Shown: positions 1 through 9,406 of the stretch, piece by piece
Layout of the letters: each line of letters starts with the position of its first letter
Numbering within the stretch: position 1 is the stretch's first letter
Assembly: GCA_009786535.1 (NCBI GenBank)
Contig: WQRX01000006.1
Coordinates: 1-64,000 of the forward strand
Length of the DNA: 64,000 nt
DNA from: Defluviitaleaceae bacterium
GTDB lineage: Bacteria > Bacillota > Clostridia > Lachnospirales > WQUN01
Reading direction: 5' to 3'
Made by a program: the position numbers and the translations under genes
The notes under the pieces: generated by a model
Seen by the model: the letters and a program-made list of their open reading frames with translations, nothing else
What the model was told of the DNA's origin: nothing
Database searches by the model: none

Positions 1-22
1 TTTTTTAAAAGCTCGTGGGGGC

Positions 23-41
23 GTGGGGGCAAAGCCCCCAC
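23..41 (-). terminator. hairpin downstream of the binding-protein gene
   Basis: A perfect 8-bp stem (GTGGGGGC / GCCCCCAC) with a 3-nt loop lies 45 bp beyond the stop codon of the minus-strand lipoprotein gene. On the minus strand a short T-run follows about 15 nt later, so it is a plausible but not classical intrinsic terminator. Confidence 0.5.
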
Positions 42-85
42 ATTCTTTTCTTTGTGAGCCGGCGCCCCCAAGGTCTTGGCATTAT

Positions 86-1540
86 TTACGACCGAATATC
101 CAATTCATCCAATACCTGTTGGCGGAACTCGTTCAGCATTTCCTCGCGGGTTAGCTCGCCGCGGAAGTACGCCATGGACCAGTCATCAAAGAAACCATTG
201 ATTTCACGGTCAAAAGGACCCCAACCGTGGGTGGTAAACGCACGGCCTGCTTCTACAAATACAGGCGCCATGTCTTGCCCGCCAAGGAAAGGAAGGGTAG
301 AATCTAAACGGCGCTGTACTACTTGGGAAGAAACCATGTCCTTCGCAAGGTAATATTCAATGGCGCTGCCATCGTACAATGTGCCGCTACCGAACAGGTA
401 CAGGAAGCCCGTGTCGGAGGTGTCTAATTTGAGCCAGTAGATAAGCTCGGCAAGCCCTGCGTGTACTTCGGGGCTGGAGTTACGGTTTACAACGGTCCAT
501 GTGCCGCCCCATGCAAAAGCTTCGGGTGCGCCTACAAGACCCCATACGCCGTCAATGATGTTGCCTTGTGCGTCACGGGTTACGGTGTCCCCTGCGTTTC
601 CTGCCATAACATAGTTAATCAACCATGCAGGGCCCAAGAAGCCCATAACAGGACGCAAGCCCGTGCCCGCCATGTCGGCGAACCAGCTATCGTTCCATAC
701 GCCGCCTACGTTGGTAAAGCCGCCTTGGTACAGGGCTTTACCGATATCTAAGTAGGACATACGTTGGTCGCAAATTACCAAACGGTCGTTTTGAATCCAC
801 GCATACGGTGAGTTACGGATGGCTTGCCACGCGTCTGCCATGTCGGAAAGCATGGAAATACCCGCTGCGTTTGCGTCTGCCGCCGCCGCAAGGAAGGCAT
901 TCCAATTGCCCGAGTTAGAGCCGATACGTTGCGCCATTGCCGCAGGGCTGCCATCGCCCCAAATTTGCTCCGCAAGGTCGCGGCGGTAGATGAAGCCCGC
1001 ACCCGTATGCTGGAAGCCAAGTCCTACTACGTTGCCGTCACGGTTTGTGCCCGCGTCCACAATAAATTGGGAAATTTCAGCCTGTTGGATTAAAGGACGT
1101 ACGTTTACGCCAAGCAATTCCGAATAAGACATGGCGTGGTGCGCGAAGTAATACTGGGTGTAGTTTACTACGAAAGCGGATTCTACAAAGAATACGTCGG
1201 GTGCGTCTGCACCGCCTGCAAGTAACGCAGCGTTAAGCCCCGTTTCGTAAGAGCCGTCCCAGTCGGTAAAGTGGGTAACGGGACGGAAGGTGAAGCGGAA
1301 GTCGGGGTTCATTTCCCTGTAACGCTCCATTGCGGTGGAAAGCTCATCGTTCCAACCATAGATAACAATTTCTACACCTTCACCGCGTACCCCTGTGGGG
1401 CGCACAAAGGGTGTGCTGGGGAAGTCTGCGTCTGCGCGTTGCTCGCCTACGCCACCTGCGCCGCCTCTGTCACCGCAGGCGCTAAGTACAAACATAGCCG
1501 CCAACAACAGGGTTACTGCATAAAACCACGTTCTTTTCAT
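86..1540 (-). CDS. ABC transporter substrate-binding lipoprotein, sugar type
   Basis: The 484-residue protein begins with a lipoprotein signal peptide: a basic start, a hydrophobic stretch and a lipobox ending LSAC at about residue 21. It should be anchored outside the membrane and deliver a ligand to an ABC importer. The rest resembles extracellular solute-binding proteins of family 1 (sugar/oligosaccharide binders), with the usual early segment where the mature fold starts (IVIYGWNDE) and Trp- and Gly-rich binding regions. No permease or ATPase lies beside it in the window; partners could be beyond the left edge, or it may work with a shared importer. A strong promoter and two inverted repeats lie upstream, suggesting tight control. 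Ligand identity is not deducible. Confidence 0.85.
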   Translation of the reverse strand: MKRTWFYAVTLLLAAMFVLSACGDRGGAGGVGEQRADADFPSTPFVRPTGVRGEGVEIVIYGWNDELSTAMERYREMNPDFRFTFRPVTHFTDWDGSYETGLNAALLAGGADAPDVFFVESAFVVNYTQYYFAHHAMSYSELLGVNVRPLIQQAEISQFIVDAGTNRDGNVVGLGFQHTGAGFIYRRDLAEQIWGDGSPAAMAQRIGSNSGNWNAFLAAAADANAAGISMLSDMADAWQAIRNSPYAWIQNDRLVICDQRMSYLDIGKALYQGGFTNVGGVWNDSWFADMAGTGLRPVMGFLGPAWLINYVMAGNAGDTVTRDAQGNIIDGVWGLVGAPEAFAWGGTWTVVNRNSSPEVHAGLAELIYWLKLDTSDTGFLYLFGSGTLYDGSAIEYYLAKDMVSSQVVQRRLDSTLPFLGGQDMAPVFVEAGRAFTTHGWGPFDREINGFFDDWSMAYFRGELTREEMLNEFRQQVLDELDIRS

Positions 1541-1586
1541 TTTGTTGCCCCCTTAAATAATTGCGACGGGCATCTTCCGTCATTAT

Positions 1587-1614
1587 TAACGAATCGTTAT
1601 GCCACGATTCGTTA
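1587..1614. promoter_or_regulatory. perfect 10-bp inverted repeat, candidate operator
   Basis: TAACGAATCG and CGATTCGTTA are separated by 8 bp. The site lies in the 5' leader of the minus-strand binding-protein gene, just downstream of its predicted -10 box, where a bound repressor would block transcription. It could also act as an mRNA hairpin. Confidence 0.5.
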
Positions 1615-1627
1615 CCTCATTGGGCAA

Positions 1628-1656
1628 ATCATACAATTATTACAATTGTATGTCAA
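1628..1656 (-). promoter_or_regulatory. sigma-A type promoter overlapped by an inverted repeat
   Basis: Reading the minus strand there is a consensus TTGACA (1656-1651), a 17-bp spacer and TATGAT (1633-1628). A perfect 9-bp inverted repeat (CATACAATT, 5-bp spacer, AATTGTATG; 1630-1652) fills the region from -35 to -10, so a regulator binding there would compete directly with RNA polymerase. It serves the binding-protein gene. Confidence 0.7.
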
Positions 1657-1690
1657 GTATATTTAATAAAAATATGAACAATACGCTTAT

Positions 1691-1719
1691 TTGACAAATT
1701 ATATTCACTTACCTTATTT
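1691..1719 (+). promoter_or_regulatory. candidate promoter for the Ppx/GppA gene
   Basis: A consensus TTGACA at 1691-1696 is followed 17 to 18 bp later by a T-rich weak -10 (TTATTT or TATTTT). It points at the ORF starting at 1763 and is back to back with the minus-strand promoter. Confidence 0.45.
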
Positions 1720-1762
1720 TTTTATATCCATCCTGCCTACACATAGAGAGGAGCAACACAAC

Positions 1763-2698
1763 ATGGCAACTCCCCGCGCAGCCGTCATTGACGTAGGGTC
1801 AAATTCCGTTAAATATTTTTTGGGCGAACTTGACGGCGACAATACACTTACCACAATTTCCGACCAAAATGACATAGCCCGCTTGGGGGAAGGTCTGCGC
1901 GAAACAGGCGCACTTTCCCCCGAGGCTATGGAGCGCAATGCTTCCGCCATTACCCGCTTTGCCAAGGACGCAAAAGCGAACGGTGCAAGCATTGTTAAAT
2001 GCGTAGGCACAATGGCGCTGCGTAATGCGAGCAATTCCGCCGAATTTGTACAGCGCGTAAAAGAAGAAGCCGCCATTGACCTAACCGTAATACCCGGTGA
2101 GGAAGAGGCACGGCTTTCTTCCCTCGCGGTGCTTTCGGGGTTGAGCGATATTGCCCGGGGCAATGTAATTGTTTTTGATACAGGCGGCGGAAGCACCGAA
2201 TTTGTGTACGGCACAAACGGCGAAATTACCCGCCGTTTTTCCATAGACCTTGGCGCAATTGCCATTACCGAAAGGTTTTTTAAAATTGACCCGCCGCCGC
2301 GTTCCTCGCCCATCATGTCGCTGATGGAGATTAATGAAATACTTTCCAAAGGCGAAGTAACATACATGCCCGCAAAAATTGTGGGTATTGGCGGCACGGT
2401 CACCACCATGGGCGCAGTCAAGCACCAAATGACGCAGTACAACCCGAATATTATCCAAGGCTCTACGCTGGACATGGCGGATATCGACAACCAAATCGTG
2501 GACTACAGCCTTAAAACGCTGGAAGAACGCAAGCAGATTACGGGTTTACAACCCCGCCGTGCCGATGTTATTCTGGCGGGCGCATGTATTGTTAAGGGCA
2601 TTTTAACGTGCCTTAACGCGAGCGAATTTACCATAAGCGACCGTGGCTTGCGCCACGGCTTGGCATATGAATTGTTAACGGGAGGCAACTTAAAATGA
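1763..2698 (+). CDS. Ppx/GppA family phosphatase
   Basis: The 311-residue protein belongs to the exopolyphosphatase / pppGpp phosphatase family of the ASKHA fold. The phosphate-1 motif (AVIDVGSNSVKYFLGE) is at the N-terminus, a phosphate-2 region VFDTGGGSTEF is near residue 135, and VGIGGTVTTMG follows near 205. It is the short two-domain form, lacking the C-terminal HD-like domain of E. coli Ppx. It would remove phosphate from polyphosphate or pppGpp in the cytoplasm. The ATG at 1763 is chosen because GAGAGGAG precedes it by about 8 nt; an upstream in-frame start would add a non-conserved tail. It overlaps the next gene by 4 bp (ATGA). A Na/Pi-type transporter two genes on fits a phosphate theme. 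PolyP versus pppGpp specificity is undecided. Confidence 0.85.
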   Translation: MATPRAAVIDVGSNSVKYFLGELDGDNTLTTISDQNDIARLGEGLRETGALSPEAMERNASAITRFAKDAKANGASIVKCVGTMALRNASNSAEFVQRVKEEAAIDLTVIPGEEEARLSSLAVLSGLSDIARGNVIVFDTGGGSTEFVYGTNGEITRRFSIDLGAIAITERFFKIDPPPRSSPIMSLMEINEILSKGEVTYMPAKIVGIGGTVTTMGAVKHQMTQYNPNIIQGSTLDMADIDNQIVDYSLKTLEERKQITGLQPRRADVILAGACIVKGILTCLNASEFTISDRGLRHGLAYELLTGGNLK

Positions 2699-3783
2699 AA
2701 AAAATTATCATTTTATGTTTAGCCCTTACAATATTTATTTTAACGCTTACCGCGTGCGGCAGGCGCAACAACGAAGACGAACCCATGCCCACCACAGCGC
2801 TTCCCGCGCCCGCAAATGTTACGCCAACGCCAACGCCCGACCCCGTAATGCCCCCCGTTTATATGACCCCGCAAGACTTCTTGGCCGGCTTATGGCAGCC
2901 CTCGCGCACCATTAGCATTGTCACCCACGTGGCAAGCGGCGGGGGAATGGACGTAGCAACCCGCCGCTTCATAGAAATAGCGCGGGAATTTACCGACGCC
3001 ACCATTATTGTGGAAAATATAACGGGCGGTGCAACGCGCCTTGCTTCGGCAGAGGTGCTTTCGCGCCCTGCGGACGGGTATACGATTTTCGGCGCGGCAA
3101 TGAGTAACGTAAATAACGCAATTACCCACGGGTGGGACATTGCCACCTACATCGACGGCTATTACTGGATTGCGAAAATCCAACGCGACCCCGCCGCCGT
3201 TATTATCACTACGGAAGCCCGCGACGCGGGGATGGACTTCGCAGGCATTCTTGACCAAGCCCGCGCAATGGGCGGAAGTCAAATTTGGGCAGTACCCATG
3301 CTGGGCGGCAACAAGCACTTTGAAGCACTGCTTACGTGGCAAGCCACGGGGGCAGACGGCACCGCCGTTCCCTTCGAATCGGGTTCCCTTGGGGCTGCCG
3401 CCGTGCTGGGCGGGGCTGCCCACGTGCAAATGGGCAACCCCTTTGATACGGTAGGGCGCGACCTTTGGGTAGCCGCCATCGCCGGCCCCGAGCGCGTGGC
3501 AGGCTTTGAGGATTCCCCCACTTTTGCGGAATTAGGCTTCCCCCAACTCAACGATATGCACATGTGGCGGGGCTACGCGGTACGCCGCGGCACACCCCCC
3601 GCAATGATTGAATGGTTTCAACAACTCGTATACCTTGTAAGCACCCACCCCGACTGGATTGAATACAACGCAAGCAACGCCATTATACCCACTGCGGTAT
3701 TTACCCGGGAGTTCCGCGCGATTATTCAGGATACAATGGATACAACGGAATATTGGTTGCGGCATCTTGGAATGCTACACTAA
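2695..3783 (+). CDS. TctC-type (tripartite tricarboxylate transporter) binding lipoprotein
   Basis: The 362-residue protein starts with a lipoprotein signal peptide ending LTAC (Cys at about 20) and a Pro/Thr-rich linker. The body matches the TctC/Bug solute-binding fold: an early VTHVASGGGMDVATR segment near residue 78, a VENITGGA element, an ADGYTIFGA loop and a late FAELGFPQL-type region. Family members bind carboxylates such as citrate for TctAB permeases, but no TctA or TctB gene is present here. Translation is probably coupled to the phosphatase gene through the ATGA overlap. An orphan TctC in this position may act as a sensor or binding accessory rather than a transporter part; that is inference. 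Confidence 0.8.
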   Translation: MKKIIILCLALTIFILTLTACGRRNNEDEPMPTTALPAPANVTPTPTPDPVMPPVYMTPQDFLAGLWQPSRTISIVTHVASGGGMDVATRRFIEIAREFTDATIIVENITGGATRLASAEVLSRPADGYTIFGAAMSNVNNAITHGWDIATYIDGYYWIAKIQRDPAAVIITTEARDAGMDFAGILDQARAMGGSQIWAVPMLGGNKHFEALLTWQATGADGTAVPFESGSLGAAAVLGGAAHVQMGNPFDTVGRDLWVAAIAGPERVAGFEDSPTFAELGFPQLNDMHMWRGYAVRRGTPPAMIEWFQQLVYLVSTHPDWIEYNASNAIIPTAVFTREFRAIIQDTMDTTEYWLRHLGMLH

Positions 3784-3803
3784 AAGCTAAAGGAGAAAAC
3801 GCC

Positions 3804-5420
3804 ATGATAACGCAAATTTTCCTTATCTTCGGCGGGCTTGGGTTATTCCTGTACGGCATGAAGATGATGATGGACGGATTGGAGGAGCTTGCGGGCAACC
3901 GTATGAAAATCGCCATCGAGCGCGCCACTTCAAACCGTTTTCTTGGTGTTGGCGTTGGCGCGTTGGTAACGGTGATTATCCAAAGCTCTACGGCTACGTC
4001 GGTAATGGCGGTGGGCTTTATTAACTCGGGGCTTATGACCTTATCACAAGCCATTTCGTTAATCATGGGCGCACACATTGGCACAACGCTTACGGCGCAT
4101 TTATTCAGCTTTCCGGGCATTACTACCGTTGCGCCCATGCTCATTTTTATTGGAATTATTATTTATTTATTTATGCGTAAAAAAACGCCGAAAGATGTCG
4201 GATTTATTTTGCTGGGCATTGGCATTCTCTTTTTTGGGCTATCTGTAATGGGCGGTCCACTGCGTTTATTTGCCGCAACCGAGGGCTTCCAATCCATGCT
4301 GTACACCTTCGAGAATCCCATTCTCGCCATTATTGCAGGCTTTATCTTTACAGCGGTCATTCAAAGCTCTACGGCGGCGACGGGCATTTTAGTAACGCTG
4401 TACGTACAAGGGGTGGACATTAGCTTCACCACCGCCGCATACTTGGTGCTGGGAATTAGCGCGGGTACTACCGTTACGGCGTTAATCGCATCCTTTGCGG
4501 GCAAGCGCGAGAGTAAACGCGCCGCCATTGCCAATTTTATTTACATATCCATTGGTGTGGCGATTTTTGGCACATTAATTACTATTTTCCCGAATATTTT
4601 AAACATTTTTACAACAACGTGGCACGAAGGCGGGCGGCAGCTTGCATGGTTTTATACTTTCTTTAAACTTGCATTAACCCTTGCATTTCTGCCCTTCATA
4701 GAACATCTTGCCACCCTTATGTACAAATTTATGCCCAAGCGCACCCACAGTGTAGACGCGATGCACCTCGTTTATATTGACAGTGACAATAAAACCCATT
4801 CCGCCGCAATGGACCAAGCCTTCAAAGAACTGCAACGCATGGGCACAATGGCGCTCATTAATTTGGAAATGGCAATCGAAGCCTTCCTTACCGACAATCT
4901 CGACAAAACAACAGGCGTATTGGAAGGCAAGGCGTCCATCAAATACCTCAACAACCAAATCACTTCTTTGCTCATGGAAATGGAGAATATTGAATCCGCC
5001 GCCGAAATGAAGCGCCTTTCTACCCTCCTTTACATCGCCTCCGACTTTGAACGCATTGGCGCACATGCCGAAAATATTGCAACCTACGATGTTTTTACTA
5101 AAAAGAAGCGCAAGCCCCGCCTGCCCCAAACCGCAATGGAGGAGCTCGCCGCCATGGGCAACGAAGTCGTTTCCATGGTATCCCTGGTCATTAATTCTTT
5201 CGAAAACCGTACCCCCGAGGTCTTTCAACAAATATTTGACTACGAAGACTCAATAAACGCACTGGATATTCTTTACACCAAAAATCACATCAAACGCTTA
5301 AAGAACGAAAAAAGCGACCCCCGTGGGGGTGTCGCCTTTGTGGGCATGGTTGCCGACCTTGAGCGCTGCGCCGACCATGCAAAAAATGTTGCGGGCTATT
5401 TTGCAGACGGCGCAGTGTAG
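3804..5420 (+). CDS. Na/Pi cotransporter family protein with PhoU-like C-terminus
   Basis: The 538-residue membrane protein has the Na/Pi cotransporter II architecture: two inverted halves each carrying the QSSTA motif (VIIQSSTATSV about residue 55; VIQSSTAATG about residue 188), 8 to 9 membrane segments within the first 320 residues, then a cytoplasmic helical region (about 340-535) like PhoU. It would carry phosphate (or another anion) with sodium, the PhoU-like part probably regulating. The ATG at 3804 is preceded by AAAGGAG. Its 3' end overlaps the convergent epimerase gene by 25 bp. A paralogue of similar length lies at 18071-19690. Confidence 0.88.
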   Translation: MITQIFLIFGGLGLFLYGMKMMMDGLEELAGNRMKIAIERATSNRFLGVGVGALVTVIIQSSTATSVMAVGFINSGLMTLSQAISLIMGAHIGTTLTAHLFSFPGITTVAPMLIFIGIIIYLFMRKKTPKDVGFILLGIGILFFGLSVMGGPLRLFAATEGFQSMLYTFENPILAIIAGFIFTAVIQSSTAATGILVTLYVQGVDISFTTAAYLVLGISAGTTVTALIASFAGKRESKRAAIANFIYISIGVAIFGTLITIFPNILNIFTTTWHEGGRQLAWFYTFFKLALTLAFLPFIEHLATLMYKFMPKRTHSVDAMHLVYIDSDNKTHSAAMDQAFKELQRMGTMALINLEMAIEAFLTDNLDKTTGVLEGKASIKYLNNQITSLLMEMENIESAAEMKRLSTLLYIASDFERIGAHAENIATYDVFTKKKRKPRLPQTAMEELAAMGNEVVSMVSLVINSFENRTPEVFQQIFDYEDSINALDILYTKNHIKRLKNEKSDPRGGVAFVGMVADLERCADHAKNVAGYFADGAV

Positions 5421-6364
5421 GAAACGGTCAAAACCAAATCCTTTAACCCCTCTTTTAACCCTATCTTCGGTACCCAGCCCAGTAGCTCCCTCGCGCGTGC
5501 GTTGTCCACTACAGAGCGGCGAATATCACCCGCGCGCGGTCCCTCGCGGTGCAAGGGCAGGTCTTTTCCCATCGCAAGCATAAGCTCGGCATAAATCTTG
5601 GCAATGGGCAGTTCAATGGCGGAGCTGATGTGAATTACGGTGTTTGCGGGCTTTTCGGCAGAGAGAATATTGGCAGCGGCAACATCGCTTACGTGAACAT
5701 AATCGCGAGTGCAGCCCTCGGGCATATCGGGGTAAGCAAAAAGTACGCTGGGCTTGTTTTGCATTGCATTTTCTACAAAAATAGGTATTACACCGCACTC
5801 GCCCTCAGGTATTTGGCGCGGACCGTATACGTTTGCATAACGCAGCGCGGTGTAGGAGAAGTTGAAAAGTGCTGCGTACAGGGCAATGTAATTTTCCCCC
5901 GCAAACTTAGTGACAGCGTAAGGGGAAAGCAATTGCGGTTTATCGTCCTCGGTGGGTATTTTATTGCCCTGCGGAATGGGCGCAAGGGCACCACCCGAAG
6001 ACGCAAAAATAAATTGCTCAAAGGCATGTGTTTTATGTGCCATTAGCAAATTGAGCAAGGCTAACACATTTTCCTCCGCGTCGTGATGGGGGTTGTCTAC
6101 CGAAGCGGGGACAGATTTTTGCGCCGCTTGGTGGTTAATAATGTGGGGCTTGTGCTGTGCGTACAGCGCGTTCACAAAATCGCGGTCGCGGATATCCCCC
6201 TCGCAGAAGGTAAAGTTTTCGTTATTTTCCACATCACACAGGTTCTCCCTTTTCCCTGAAGAAAAATTATCCACCCCAACAACGGCATAGCCCTTTTCTA
6301 AATACGCCTCGGCGGTGTGCGAGCCGATAAAACCCGCCGCGCCCGTAAGTAACACTTTTTTCAT
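5396..6364 (-). CDS. NAD-dependent epimerase/dehydratase (UDP-glucose 4-epimerase-like)
   Basis: This 322-residue cytoplasmic protein is an extended short-chain dehydrogenase. It shows the NAD-binding GAAGFIGSH motif at residues 8-16, the D-N-S/F nucleotide-binding segment (VGVDNFSSGKRENL), the active-site FASSGG, and the catalytic Tyr and Lys of YAVTK near residue 153. The body resembles GalE-type 4-epimerases acting on UDP-sugars for cell-surface polysaccharide. It stands alone, facing the phosphate transporter and divergent from the methyltransferase. Dehydratase or reductase activity on another nucleotide sugar cannot be excluded. Confidence 0.85.
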   Translation of the reverse strand: MKKVLLTGAAGFIGSHTAEAYLEKGYAVVGVDNFSSGKRENLCDVENNENFTFCEGDIRDRDFVNALYAQHKPHIINHQAAQKSVPASVDNPHHDAEENVLALLNLLMAHKTHAFEQFIFASSGGALAPIPQGNKIPTEDDKPQLLSPYAVTKFAGENYIALYAALFNFSYTALRYANVYGPRQIPEGECGVIPIFVENAMQNKPSVLFAYPDMPEGCTRDYVHVSDVAAANILSAEKPANTVIHISSAIELPIAKIYAELMLAMGKDLPLHREGPRAGDIRRSVVDNARARELLGWVPKIGLKEGLKDLVLTVSYTAPSAK

Positions 6365-6436
6365 AGGACACTCCCTTTATTCACATTTGATGATATAGTA
6401 TCACGGGATTTTGTAAAAAGAAAGGGCGGTTCTATA

Positions 6437-7612
6437 ATGAAAACTCCATTATTTTCTACCGATACACATAAAATTACAGTAAGCGGCGCGGTAAAGGGCG
6501 CAAAATATACCAGAGGGGAAATTTTGCGCACCCCAACGGGCTACCAAGCTGCGCTTTACACCGCAAAACAAGTTTTCCACGAAAATATATCCCCCTCGGC
6601 ATTACATGGCTATGTCGAAAACCTGCTATCGTCTACATTCACCCACTGCAATGCATGGGACGGCACGTTCCGCTACGCCGTGCGCGTTACAAAAAAGGGA
6701 AAAATCCTCACATCCCGTACCGCCGATACCACCCCGCCAAAAGAGGATAAAGAAAAAAATCACCTTATCCGCGAAGGAATGAATATCCCCATTCTCACCG
6801 ACATTGGCGTATTTACGCAGGAAAATAAAATAGTTAACGCAAAACGCGATAAATTTATACAAATTAACCGCTTTCTTGAACTTATCGCCGACGAAACACG
6901 TAGCCTTGCGCCGTCTGCATTGTTAAACATCATCGACATCGGCTGCGGAAAATCCTATTTAACCTTCCTTGTTTATCACTATTTCACACAAATCCGCGGA
7001 ATGTCCGTAAATATGCTGGGTATAGACACCAACGAGGAACTCATAAATAAATGCACGCTTTCCGCAAAAAAATATAACTATACAACGCTCACATTCATGA
7101 CGGGGGACGTGAAGGACCAAAAAAATCCCCCGCTGGAAAGCTGGGGGAAGGAAAATGCCTGCAACATTATAATCAGCCTGCACGCCTGTGACACAGCAAC
7201 CGACCATGCGCTGTACAATGCCGTGCAATGGAATGCCGACCTCATTTACGCCGTACCCTGTTGCCAGCACGAGCTGCGCAGCCAAATGCAAGGGGGCGAT
7301 TTACCTCTTTTTTCGCGCTACGGCATTATTCAAGAGCGCACCGCCGCCCTGGCTACCGACGCTATCCGCGCCGCCTTGCTGGAAAGCGTCGGCTACAAGG
7401 TGCAAATCATCGAACTTACCGACCGCGAAAATACCGCAAAAAACCTTATGCTGCGCGCCAATAAAGTACAGCGCACAAATAATATTGCCCACGAAAAAGC
7501 CGTACACAGGGAAGTTGAACAAATGTGTACGGCGTTTGGCTTTAAACCTGCGTTGCTGGGGTTGCTTCAGCCAAGTCCTTTAAATACACAATCTCATCAA
7601 ACAAGCCTGTAA
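6437..7612 (+). CDS. class I SAM-dependent methyltransferase (METTL25/RRNAD1-like)
   Basis: The 391-residue protein has a central Rossmann methyltransferase domain. The SAM-binding motif I is IIDIGCGKSYLTF at about residue 165, an acidic LGIDTNEE follows, and a SLHACDTATDHAL segment and a VPCCQHEL element lie near 245 and 270. HACD plus CCQ is typical of the methyltransferase family shared with METTL25/RRNAD1-like proteins. The N-terminal 130 residues are a separate, less recognisable domain. Substrate is unknown; RNA or protein are reasonable guesses. The last 71 bp overlap the coding end of the convergent ABC exporter, so both C-termini share DNA. Confidence 0.75.
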   Translation: MKTPLFSTDTHKITVSGAVKGAKYTRGEILRTPTGYQAALYTAKQVFHENISPSALHGYVENLLSSTFTHCNAWDGTFRYAVRVTKKGKILTSRTADTTPPKEDKEKNHLIREGMNIPILTDIGVFTQENKIVNAKRDKFIQINRFLELIADETRSLAPSALLNIIDIGCGKSYLTFLVYHYFTQIRGMSVNMLGIDTNEELINKCTLSAKKYNYTTLTFMTGDVKDQKNPPLESWGKENACNIIISLHACDTATDHALYNAVQWNADLIYAVPCCQHELRSQMQGGDLPLFSRYGIIQERTAALATDAIRAALLESVGYKVQIIELTDRENTAKNLMLRANKVQRTNNIAHEKAVHREVEQMCTAFGFKPALLGLLQPSPLNTQSHQTSL

Positions 7613-9158
7613 AGCGTTCGTCACTTTCGTGGGTAATAGCGATGCAGGTGAGTTCCTTATCTTCAAATACATCAGCAAGAATACTGCACGCGGTTTCCAG
7701 GTCAACGCCCGATGTTATTTCGTCCAGCATAAGAATTTGCGGCTTGTGCAAGAGGGCACGCGCCAGCACAATGCGCTGCTTTTGCCCGCCGGAAAGCCCC
7801 GAAGTGTTGGAGATAACGCGCGACAGGGCATCTTCATCGGGCAAAAACTCGTTCACGCGGGTAGCAGCAAGCACGCGATTTACCTCGTCGCGGCCGGGCA
7901 GTGCATCAAAGAAGGCGATATTGTTTAGCGCCGTGTCGTTAAATAGGTAGGGGTCCTGCCGCACGTAGCGTAAAATTTTGTGATAATCGTGAGTATCAAG
8001 GCTGCGAATGTCCTGCCCGTCTATTGTAATTGCGCCTTCAAAGTCGGCAAATTCCAGCGCCAGGGCACGGGCTACGCTGGTCTTGCCATACCCGCTGGGC
8101 GCGAAAACGGCGTATTTCCCGCCTTTTTTTATGCGCAGGCTTAGCCCTTTTACTACGTAGCTTTCGTCCTCATATTTTAAACCCAAATCGGTGATTTGCA
8201 GCTCATTTTTAAAGCTTGTAATTGGCATGAGGGACGGCTGCGGCGGGTTGCTTTCATTCGCTTTTTCGCGTATTTCTTTTGCCGAACGCATGGCATTCAC
8301 CGCTTCAATGATGGCTTGGATTGGGTTAAACACACTATTCATCAGTTGTACAATGGCTATCATAAAGCCGAAGGTCATGCGCCCCGTAATTACAAAGTAG
8401 CAGCTAACGCCCATAACCACCACCTGCACCATACCGCCCATAAAACCGGGGACAATGCCTGCAAGGGCTTCAAAAAAATCCTTACGAAGGCGCGTATTTT
8501 CTATGTGCGTATTTTGCCGTGCGTGGCGCTGCATAAAAATTTGCTGCTTGTCGTAGGCGACAATTTCGCGTTTGCCGTCTATGCATTCTTTTACCGTGTC
8601 TACATAGTTTTCGGCGGCTTCGGAATATGCCTTCGTTCGACCGGAAAGCCCGCCCGAGAAAAATCCGCTCGCCAGCATAGGCAACATGGAAACGCCAAGC
8701 GCCACCAGCGTTACAATCCAGTCAATCCACAGCATTGCACCCAGCGCAAACACAAAGGTCGCAACATGAATGGGCAATCGCGTAAGCGCCGTATAGTATG
8801 AACGGTCAAGTATATCAATATCTGCCGTAAAAAAACTCAAATCCTTGCCCGTGTCCTCGTTGGGTACGCGCGAACGGCGGAAGAAGAGAAAATCCAGCCG
8901 CGTGCGCTTTACTTCCATTAGCATATCGCGTACATAACCGCGCCTAAGCCGTACCGCAATAAGGCTTACCAGCATGTCGGAAAGTAATATTCCCGCACCA
9001 ATGGCAAGCACCGTAAATAATTGGCGCGTATCGCCAAGCCCTGCCGCATCTACCGCGCGCTGCAAAATAAATGCAATCGAAATCGTAAGCGCGGCGCTGC
9101 CCACCGCAAATACCCCTGCAAAAAATAATGTAGCCCGTGTTTTGTTTGTCACTTTCAT
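7542..9158 (-). CDS. ABC exporter, fused membrane and ATPase domains
   Basis: The 538-residue half-transporter has an exporter-type membrane domain (about 1-310, six predicted helices) and a C-terminal ATPase. The ATPase has a Walker A APSGYGKTS (the first Gly is Ala), a signature LSGGQKQRI, Walker B LMLDEI and the switch His in ITHES. It would work as a dimer exporting a lipid, peptide or drug. The ATG at 9158 is chosen over an upstream in-frame start because MKVTNK begins the membrane domain and AAAGGA lies about 10 nt upstream. It overlaps the methyltransferase gene tail to tail. Substrate cannot be told. Confidence 0.85.
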   Translation of the reverse strand: MKVTNKTRATLFFAGVFAVGSAALTISIAFILQRAVDAAGLGDTRQLFTVLAIGAGILLSDMLVSLIAVRLRRGYVRDMLMEVKRTRLDFLFFRRSRVPNEDTGKDLSFFTADIDILDRSYYTALTRLPIHVATFVFALGAMLWIDWIVTLVALGVSMLPMLASGFFSGGLSGRTKAYSEAAENYVDTVKECIDGKREIVAYDKQQIFMQRHARQNTHIENTRLRKDFFEALAGIVPGFMGGMVQVVVMGVSCYFVITGRMTFGFMIAIVQLMNSVFNPIQAIIEAVNAMRSAKEIREKANESNPPQPSLMPITSFKNELQITDLGLKYEDESYVVKGLSLRIKKGGKYAVFAPSGYGKTSVARALALEFADFEGAITIDGQDIRSLDTHDYHKILRYVRQDPYLFNDTALNNIAFFDALPGRDEVNRVLAATRVNEFLPDEDALSRVISNTSGLSGGQKQRIVLARALLHKPQILMLDEITSGVDLETACSILADVFEDKELTCIAITHESDERFTGLFDEIVYLKDLAEATPATQV

Positions 9159-9406
9159 GCCTCTACCATTCCTTTCAAAATATCTTGCAATGCAACATAC
9201 GTGCAACGCAAGTTACTTGTCTGAAAGGCAGCGCAGGGAGTAATATTTCCCACTTTCGCCCGCCGCACAATTTCAAAAACGTTAATTCGCGGAATTCTAA
9301 TATGCATTTGCATTTCACCGCGTCATTTGTTAGAATCCACCATATGACCATATGTTTATTTCCCACAAGACAACCTATGTTACCTGCATATTGAAAGGGG
9401 TTACAT

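Noticed and set aside
5309-5330. GC-rich hairpin within the Na/Pi transporter gene (GCGACCCCC ... GGGGGTGTCGC)
   Set aside because: It lies inside conserved coding sequence with no T-run after it; the symmetry follows from the codons.
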